A DNA stretch of 64,000 nt from Hemicordylus capensis (lineage: Eukaryota; Chordata; Lepidosauria; Squamata; Cordylidae). The stretch spans positions 422,370,687 through 422,434,686 of the forward strand of contig NC_069658.1 of assembly GCF_027244095.1 (NCBI RefSeq), given 5' to 3'. Below, in pieces: positions 57,511 to 64,000 of this stretch. The translations under genes and the position numbers were made by a program. Under the pieces are notes generated by a model, which was not told the origin of the DNA, did not search any database, and worked only from the letters and a program-made list of their open reading frames with translations. Within the stretch, counting starts at the first letter, position 1; each line of letters starts with the position of its first letter.

Positions 57511-58160
57511 TGGGATTGCACAAAAGTAAATGATTTAGTTCAATGGGCTTCCTCTTCAGTAAAAAGTGCACGAGAAAGGGTTGGATTCAGAAATCTGCTC
57601 AGCTGCATTAGTATGAGTCTCTGGCCAAAGTAGCAAATTAAAAGGGAAATGCACAAAAGATCCCCGGTGGGAAAATAATAATAATAAAACCTCTTTAATC
57701 TCCTCTCTCCCTCCCCTTCTGTGTTGAGAAGTTCAGGTTATGTTGAGAACAAGCGGAGGAGGAGGAAGGTGTGGGGCGCAGAGATTTCTCCCTGCCTGTT
57801 TCTCTCCCCTAGTCGAGGAGATGGAGGAAGCAGCGGGGGAGGGTGCAAAGAAATGTCCACACTGCAAAACATTACAATAAATAAAATGCAGGGCAAGGCT
57901 CCCTACAACGGAAAAATACAGCTACTTTCCTGCAGCGCATTTACAACGTTGTAGGGCAAAACCGTATCATTAACATTTGAATCAAGGCATGGGAAATGTG
58001 AACACCCCCTGCTTACAACACAGGGACACCACCAATGTGGAAACACAGGCATTATGGAGGGGCACTTAGAGGATACGGTGTGAGTACTTTCCAGTGTGTA
58101 ATCTGGAACACAACTTTACTTTAGTTCTACTATTAGTTGGTAGCTGCCAAATGTACTAGC
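57511..58160. other. Inserted unit B sequence, no gene recognised
   Basis: No homologue in unit A and no domain. The phrase 'gattgcacaaaagtaaatga' occurs near 57172 and again near 57512, flanking the LINE piece. Confidence 0.4.
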
Positions 58161-59241
58161 AGTTTGTAGGTAGCTACAAAAATAGTGAAAAACCCAAGAT
58201 TCACTGTGGATGTATGTAATACCTGCCAGTGAGGTGATAATGTTGCTAATTCATAAAACCAAGCATATTCAGAAATTGCTTTCATTAATATCTGCTATTC
58301 AGAGGATGAATCCTACCACAATAACAAAAGTTACGTGGATACAATTCTGCTTCTTAAATGTAAATCATAAATGACTCTTTCCCTGCCCACCCCCCTTATC
58401 TCAAGTATCTGCTTATTTATATAGGGTGGTGGTATGACTATCTTCCAGTCTTCCACATCATCCCGGAAAAGGAACATTTTGTACATTTATGGCTGGTCTA
58501 AAGCTGGTAATAAGGATAATAATGTATCCATATTTTCTACACACAAGGTAAAAAAGCAGCTTGTGATCTCTGAGCAGAAGAACAGCCTCTGAAGTTACTT
58601 TGGTTTAAAAAAAAAAATCAAGGAAAAACTATACTTAACTAAAGTCTAGTTTAGCCCTAAAAACACTCAAATCCCAAAAGAGCCATTTCCCCCACCCCAT
58701 TTTAGAACATTCTTCAATTGATCACAGTGGGGTTTAATTCTGGGTTATGTTAGCCTTATATTCTGGGAAATCTTTAATTAGTTTGAACAAAAAATCACAG
58801 GGAGGTAAGTTCAACACTACTGAATACAGATCTCCAAGAAAATGTTTGATTTTCTAAAAACTGAGGAGACTTTTCTCTTAAAGACACGTTTCTTTTAAAG
58901 TTCTCCCTGAAAGAAGCAAGATTACTAGATTTTCCGTGTGTAGACGTGGAAAATCACTACTCTCTTGTTTGCAAGCAGTACACACGCACAGTATAATATA
59001 AGCGAATAAAGTGAAATGATTTCTGACATGAGGGATCCCAGGGACACCGAGTTCATGGCCAAGAGCTTTGCTTGATAGGCTTCTGAAATGTATCAAGCTA
59101 TTCTGGGCAAGCGGTTTCATTTTCCTCAGCTGCTTACATAGCACCCGAAGCAGCAGACAACAGCAAACGCAGCTCCAGACTCTCTACAGACTTGCTCTCC
59201 TGCCTTGGCTTTGTTTTTCTAGGTTCTGCTCTGCTGCTAAC

Positions 59242-59745
59242 ATGGAAACAACCTGGTTAGTTGTCCTGCTTCGATCATGCGTCCAGCTCTTTGCTCTCCC
59301 TGTTTACTTGCTGTGGTACCTGGGCATATGGGGCCCCTTTTGCCAGAGAGCATTCCCTTATGCCATGGCTGTGTTGTCCATTGATTATAACAAGAAGATG
59401 TCTGCCCAGAAAAAGGAGCTTTTCAGCAACCTGAAGGACTTTGCAAGCTCCACGGGGGTGCTCACACTACTGGAAATTGGTACAGGGACTGGATCCAACT
59501 TGCAGTTCTACCCAATAGGATGCAGAATCACATGCACGGATCCCAACCCCAACTTCGAGAAATTTCTTCACAGGAACCTTTCTCAGAACCCACACCTGCA
59601 GGTGGAACGCTGCTTGGTGGCACCAGCTGAGGACTTGCACCAAGTGCCAGATGCATCACTGGATGTGGTAGTTTCTACCCTGGTCCTGTGCTCTGTGGAG
59701 AGCATAAAAGGAGTCCTGAAAGAAGTTCTACGAGTGCTGAGACCA
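59242..59745 (+). CDS. METTL7A-like exon 1, copy 3
   Basis: Encodes residues 1-168 of a METTL7A/TMT1A-type methyltransferase. The start at 59242 (gctaacATGG) begins the membrane anchor METTWLVVLLRSCVQLFALP; the open frame reaches back to 59068 but that part is 5' UTR, matching copy 2 as non-coding DNA. SAM motif I is LLEIGTGTGSNL (76-87); CTDPNPNFE follows with D100. The exon ends CCA|GTAAGT at 59745 in phase 0. No exon 2 (GGAFYF-EH) is seen up to 64000, so the intron is over 4.2 kb and holds a 5S SINE and a Tx1-like LINE with a Tc1 insert. A weak TATA-like 'tataatataag' is at 58992. It is intact so far and likely functional. Confidence 0.92.
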
Positions 59746-59959
59746 GTAAGTAGTTTAAGTAGAGGGAAGGATAAATCAGCAACTGAAATGCCTAAAAACG
59801 GCATCATCTGCATTACTGGATACTGCCTCAGCCAGTATCTGATAGTTTAAAAATGGAGGACTAACAGTAATTGGATTTAATTAATTGATTGTTGAAAACC
59901 TCTTGTTTTCCATATGTTACAGCTTTGCCCCTTTTTGTGCTGCTATTTTTCCAAATATG

Positions 59960-60082
59960 TCCAGAATTTCAAGCTTTATCACTTTGCCTTACATTAGTGA
60001 TGTACTTTAAGGAGAATATTATAACAAATAAAGTTAGTGCATCTTGGAAGGGTGGTATAGAAATTGAATGAATAAATAAATC
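59960..60082 (+). repeat. L2/CR1-like LINE tail
   Basis: 'cttggaagggtggtatagaa' followed by 'attgaatgaataaataaat'. Confidence 0.6.
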
Positions 60083-60952
60083 TTATCCCATCTCAAAGTA
60101 CTCTAGAGATTAATTAGTTGTGCAGGAATGTAATTAAAATCCATGATCCTGATCTTCGAAAGGGGTAATTAAAAATAATAGAGCCAGGGTCAGTTATCAG
60201 CAATCTGGATCAGGTTTTACTGGAAAAGCATGTCTAGTACAAACATACAGAGTATTTAACTACCCATTACATTTTATGATATAATCTGCAGGCACCTTTT
60301 AACCCATTGTATCCCAGATAAGGATACATAAGCATACTCCAAAAGGTTGGAAGAAAACCAGGTTCTAAAATTCCATATAAACTATTCCTGAAGAGAAACC
60401 CAAAGAAGTTTGTTATCTATACTACTGTATATTCCAGTGAGTTTATTTGCACCTGGGGGAATTAGTCCTCATTGCTACATACAACCCTGTGTCCTTTGTG
60501 ACAATGCTGGGCACGCTTTCATACGTTATTTCTGGCTACTCCCTAATGCAGTATTCTTCTTTGTAAGATCCAGGGAGCAGTGGGAGCTCTCATCAACCCT
60601 AAGTGCAATCTCCTAACTAATTGTTTATTGGCCTGTGCAAAGCTTTGGCCAAAGCTGAATATTCTGCACAGTCCCTTGATAGCATGCAGAGATTCCCATT
60701 TCCACTGTGCAGTGCTGTGCTTTGCCCAATGCTGGGGGTGGGGAGGCTCCTTTAAGGGAAACCAAGCCCTCTTGAGCCTCTGCGTCTTATTAGAAGGCAT
60801 AAACTTAGTGCTAGACGGTGTAGCCCTTCCCAGCACTTCTCTCCTAAAGAGAGGGCTTCATCTCTCTTAAAGGGCCCTCTCAGCACTGAGTTAAGCACAG
60901 TACTATGCAGAGTTCAATGTGGTGGAAAATGGCTCGCACACTGAGCTGGGGA

Positions 60953-60985
<33 letters not shown>

Positions 60986-61187
60986 GGCCAAAGTGTCCCC
61001 TGCTTGGAAAATAGTGATGATCATTGAGCTAATGCAAGCTAAGTTGATGGTGTAACAATTAGGAGGGTGAGGATTAAGGGTTTTCTTCTTTTTTTGATTC
61101 AGTGAGGAAGTGTGCTGTAGCTCCGTCAACAGAGTAAAAGAAGAAAATAGAAAGGAGTTTAGGTTCAGAGCAAATGCTATGATGATG

Positions 61188-61392
61188 AGGAGAGGAGAGC
61201 TGGTCTTGTGTAAGCAAGCATGACTTGTTCCTTTAGCTAAGCAGGGTCTGCCTTGGTTGCATATGAATGGGAGACTAGAAGTGTGAGCACTGTAGAAGTG
61301 TGAGCACTGTAAGATATTCCCCTCAGGGGATGGAGCCACCCTGGGAAGAGCAGAAGGTTTCAAATTCCCTCCCTGGCTTCTCCAAGATAGGA
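61188..61392 (+). mobile_element. 5S rRNA-derived SINE
   Basis: The part 'agctaagcagggtctgcc', 'ttggttgcatatgaatggg', 'agact', then 'gagcactgtaagatatt' follows 5S rRNA from the A box through the C box, in order and spacing. The body 'ctcaggggatggagccac', 'gggaagagcagaaggtt' is SINE-specific. A 16-17 bp unit 'gaagtgtgagcactgta' is duplicated in tandem. The 3' part is cut off where the next element begins. Confidence 0.8.
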
Positions 61393-62039
61393 CAAGATTA
61401 TTATTATTTTTAATTAGGACAAGATTTTTTTTATTGAACCAACAAACTACCAAAGCATACAGTATGTTACCAAAGCACAATTATATACAAAGTGGTTGTT
61501 TATACATCATATATCTACAAAGATTTACAAAGACTTGCTTACTCCCTGCCACACTCTTTTGGCTACCACACACTCTTTTAAGAAATGTGAGTGGGTTTCC
61601 CTGAATGTCTTGCCTAGCTCACTAGCTTTCTGTTTGCAGGTGATTTTAGGACACTCTTGCTTGTCCTCTGGGAGCCATGGGTTAGCCGTGTTAAGTGGCA
61701 GTACTTGGTGGTATAAACGCCACCTCATTTCCCATAAATGAAAAGGGACCTTTTTCCTCCTTAAAAAGAGTGATAGGGTGATCGGGTTGCAACAGGTACT
61801 GTGAAGTGCGGTGTTTGTAGCATTTACGTTCTAAATCAGGTTTTTAAAAAAAACCACTTCTAGAATCTCTCCATCAATTGTTTTCCTTAGCTGCTTAACT
61901 GAGGAGGATCCTTTAAATAGATCCGGTTCAACCTTCCATTTTTTTAGTGTGAATAACAAATCTCTCAAGTAGTCCGGGTGGTCTCTTTTCAATACTAGTG
62001 TGATACTACCATTGAAAGAACCTTTCCCCCACCACACTA

Positions 62040-63656
62040 CAGTGAGGGAAATAAGTATTTGATCCCCTGCTGATTTTGTCCGTTTGCCCTCTGACACAGA
62101 AATGACCAGGCTATAATTGGAATGGTAGGTTTATTGTAGCTGTGAGAGACAGAATAACAACAAACAAACCCTCAAAAGCCCAGTGCCCAAAAGTCAGCAA
62201 TGGATTTGCATTGTAGTGAGGGAAATAAGTATTAGATCCCTTCACAAAAGATGTCTTAGTACTTGGTGGCAAAACCCTTGTTGGCAATCACAGAGGTCAG
62301 ACGTTTCTTGTAGTTGGCCACCAGGTTTGCACACAACCCAGGAGGGGTGTTGTCCCACTCCTCTTTGCAGATCCTCTCCAAGTCAGAAAGGTTTCGAGGC
62401 TGATGTTTGGCAACCCGAACCTTCAGCTCCCTCCACAGATTTTCTATGGGATTAAGGTCTGGAGACTGGCTGGGCCACTCCAGGACCTTCATGTGATTCT
62501 TCTTGAGCCACTCCTTTGTTGCCTTGCCTGTGTGTTTTGAGTCATTGTCATGCTGGAATACCCATCCACGACCCATTCTCAATGCCCTGGCTGAGGGAAG
62601 GAGGTGCTCACCCAAGATCTGACGGTACATGGTCCCATCCATCGTCCCTTCGATGAGGTGAAGGTGTCCTGTCCCCTTAGCAGAAAAACACCCCCAAAGC
62701 ATAATGTGTCCACCTCCATGTTTGACGGTGGGGATGGTGTTCTTGGGCTCACAGGCAGCATTCCTCCTCCTCCACACATGGCGAGTTGAGTTGATGACAA
62801 AGAGCTCGATGTTGGTCTCATCTGACCACAACACTTTTGCCCAGTTCTCCTCTGGATCATTCAGATGTGCATTGGCAAACTGCAGACGGGTCTGTATATG
62901 TTGTGCCTTGAGCAGGGGGACCTTGCGGGCACTGCAAAATTTCAGTCCTTCACGGCGTAGTGTGTTACCAATTGTTTTCTTGGTGACTATGGTTCCAGCT
63001 GCCCTGAGATCATTGACAAGTTCCCCCCGTGTAGTTCTGGGCTGCTTTGTCACCGTTCTCATAATCATTGCAACTCCACGAGGTGAGATCTTGCATGGAG
63101 CCCCAGACCGAGGGAGATTGACAGTTATTTTGTGTTTCTTCCATTTGCGAGTTATCATGCCAGCTGTAGTCACCTTCTCACCAAGCTGCTTGGCGATAGT
63201 CTTGTAGCCCAGTCCAGCCTTGTGCAGGTCTACAACCATGTCCCTGACATCCTTCAACAGCTCTTTGGTCTTGGGCATGGTGGTGAGTTTAGAAGCTGAG
63301 TGATTGCTTGCTTCTATGGACAGGTGTCTTTTATACAGGTACTGTAACAAGCTGGGATTAGGAGCACTCCCTTACAGAGGGTGTTTCTCATCTCAGCTCG
63401 TTACCTGCATATAGTGAAAAGACACCTGGGAGCCTGAAATCTTGCTGGTTGATAGGGGATCGAATACTTATTTCCCTCACTACAATGCAAATCCATCGCT
63501 GACTTTTGGGCACTGGGCTTTTGAGGGTTTGTTTGTTGTTATTCTGTCTCTCACAGCTACAATAAACCTACCATTCCAATTATAGCCTGGTCATTTCTGT
63601 GTCAGAGGGCAAATGGACAAAATCAGCAGGGGATCATATACTTATTTCCCTCACTG
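62040..63656 (-). mobile_element. Tc1-like transposon, apparently complete
   Basis: 1617 bp between TA dinucleotides (62038-62039 and 63657-63658). Ends read CAGTGAGGGAAATAAGTAT. The inverted repeats are about 210 bp with roughly four differences. Each has an outer and an inner copy of the 'agtgagggaaataagtat' motif (62041 and 62213 on the left; 63656 and about 63482 on the right), the IR/DR plan of Sleeping Beauty-type elements. It carries one intact transposase. It interrupts the Tx1-like LINE. Confidence 0.95.
62256..63278 (-). CDS. Tc1-like transposase, 340 aa, intact
   Basis: DDE transposase that would cut and paste the surrounding element at TA sites. The start [20 protein letters not shown] at 63278 gives the usual 340 aa; an ATG at 63350 adds 24 unlikely residues. 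Residues 1-110 hold the paired helix-turn-helix DNA-binding region ([25 protein letters not shown]) with the GRPR-like hook [10 protein letters not shown] between them. The catalytic triad is D153 ([12 protein letters not shown]), D244 ([10 protein letters not shown]) and E279 ([11 protein letters not shown]), a DD34E spacing. The glycine-rich block is [13 protein letters not shown]. The C-terminal end [11 protein letters not shown] is typical. No stop or frame change is seen. Whether the protein is active cannot be told from sequence. Confidence 0.95.
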   Translation of the reverse strand: MPKTKELLKDVRDMVVDLHKAGLGYKTIAKQLGEKVTTAGMITRKWKKHKITVNLPRSGAPCKISPRGVAMIMRTVTKQPRTTRGELVNDLRAAGTIVTKKTIGNTLRREGLKFCSARKVPLLKAQHIQTRLQFANAHLNDPEENWAKVLWSDETNIELFVINSTRHVWRRRNAACEPKNTIPTVKHGGGHIMLWGCFSAKGTGHLHLIEGTMDGTMYRQILGEHLLPSARALRMGRGWVFQHDNDSKHTGKATKEWLKKNHMKVLEWPSQSPDLNPIENLWRELKVRVAKHQPRNLSDLERICKEEWDNTPPGLCANLVANYKKRLTSVIANKGFATKY

Positions 63657-64000
63657 TATGCCCCATGCTGACTTTCGCCAACGTAGAGCGAAAAGCGAAA
63701 CACAATTTTTTTGCAGAAGGTTGGACATGTTATGGAAATTCATGAAAATCCAGTTTCCAAAATTGTAGGACATGAATTCAGTTACAAAATAGGGTTGCAG
63801 GGCAGGTAGACCTAGGCCTCCGCGCTCAACCTCCTTAAATGCTACTGCATGGGCCAAAGGGAAGGACGCCATGTGCCATACTAGATGGAAGACCTGGCTT
63901 TCAACTCTCTGAAGGAGATCGAGCGGAGGAGGGTAGACTACCACCAGGTTGTGCACCGGGGGTATCAGCTAAGTCCGGATGTAGACCGCTTTCTGGTACA

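Larger units (their letters stand above)
52790..64000 (+). repeat. Tandem segmental duplication, unit B
   Basis: Counterpart of unit A, swollen by several insertions and open at the right edge of the window. It carries METTL7A-like copy 3. See unit A for the shared blocks. Confidence 0.75.
59746..64000 (+). other. METTL7A-like copy 3 intron (open at window edge)
   Basis: Holds a LINE tail (about 59960-60080), an unassigned stretch 60085-61185 with a 25-T run at 60960-60985, the 5S-derived SINE, and the Tx1-like LINE with its Tc1 insert. Confidence 0.7.
61400..64000 (-). mobile_element. Tx1/L1-like LINE ORF2 3' half, split by Tc1
   Basis: On the - strand, 63956-63660 reads PPPLDLLQRVESQVFHLVWH and ERGGLGLPALQPYFVTEFMS, an L1/Tx1 post-RT block. 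After the Tc1 insert it continues (62037-61525) with LKRDHPDYLRDLLFTLKKWK, RWRLYHQVLPLNTANPWLP and THSHFLKECVVAKRVW, the typical end before the 3' UTR. Several stops and frame changes exist. The 3' end is near 61417; the 5' part lies beyond the window. The words 'taggacaagatt' at 61388 and 61416 may mark its edge. Confidence 0.7.

Noticed and set aside
59068-59241. 58-residue N-terminal extension of METTL7A-like copy 3
   Set aside because: The corresponding DNA in copy 2 is not open throughout, and family members start at METT-like anchors.
61188-61392. Functional 5S rRNA gene
   Set aside because: Only the A-box to C-box part resembles 5S; the start and end of 5S are missing and a SINE body follows.
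62704-63207. + strand frame of 167 codons over the Tc1 element
   Set aside because: It is antisense to the intact transposase.

Overview
The window looks like nuclear DNA from a squamate reptile, most likely a lizard. It carries Sauria-type tRNA SINEs, a BovB LINE, CR1 and L2 LINE 3' ends with short A/T-rich tails, a MIR/CORE-SINE, a 5S rRNA-derived SINE, and dense hAT, Tc1/mariner and Helitron DNA elements. It also holds two-exon vertebrate genes with GT-AG introns. Nothing is prokaryotic: there are no operons, no CRISPR array and no bacterial genes. I cannot name the species.

Host genes. The only host genes I can support form a tandem METTL7A (TMT1A, thiol S-methyltransferase) array, all on the + strand. 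Copy 1 (exons 31198-31692 and 34673-34909) is complete: 243 aa, phase-0 intron of about 3 kb. Copy 2 (48788-51264) keeps both exons but is a pseudogene. Copy 3 has an intact exon 1 (59242-59745); its second exon must lie beyond 64000. Copies 2 and 3 sit in a diverged tandem segmental duplication (unit A about 43.8-51.3 kb, unit B from about 52.8 kb), so each unit acts as an empty-site control for insertions in the other.

Layout. 0-4.3 kb: unique sequence with one MIR and a possible 3'-UTR end near 3233. 4.4-8.9 kb: hAT-like elements, two of them nested. 8.9-18.6 kb: a broken Ty1/copia fossil split by an APE-type LINE, hAT MITEs, L2-like tails and a foldback. 19.4-20.6 kb: BovB with a Sauria SINE inside, then a MITE. 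21.4-22.9 kb: a palindromic hAT-like element. 25.5-30.5 kb: a GC-rich LINE of the restriction-like-endonuclease group (NeSL/Utopia/R2-like), damaged but nearly full length, with minisatellite repeats in its 3' part. 31.2-34.9 kb: METTL7A, with CR1 and hAT insertions in its intron. 35.6-37.6 kb: a striking 1.96-kb foldback hAT-like element. 38-43.8 kb: CR1, tandem repeats and MITEs. 43.8-64 kb: the duplication units with a solo LTR, a Ty3/gypsy scrap, L2, a Helitron, a deleted mariner, a minisatellite, a Sauria SINE, a 5S-derived SINE, and a Tx1-like LINE interrupted by a young Tc1 element with an intact transposase.

The most unusual material is the family of foldback elements with TAGGG-TGTGCA termini and 8-bp target duplications (at least six members here, one nested in another), the RLE-type LINE, the intact Tc1 copy, and the paralogue-controlled insertion record in the METTL7A duplication. 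I did not find a new biochemical system that I could defend.
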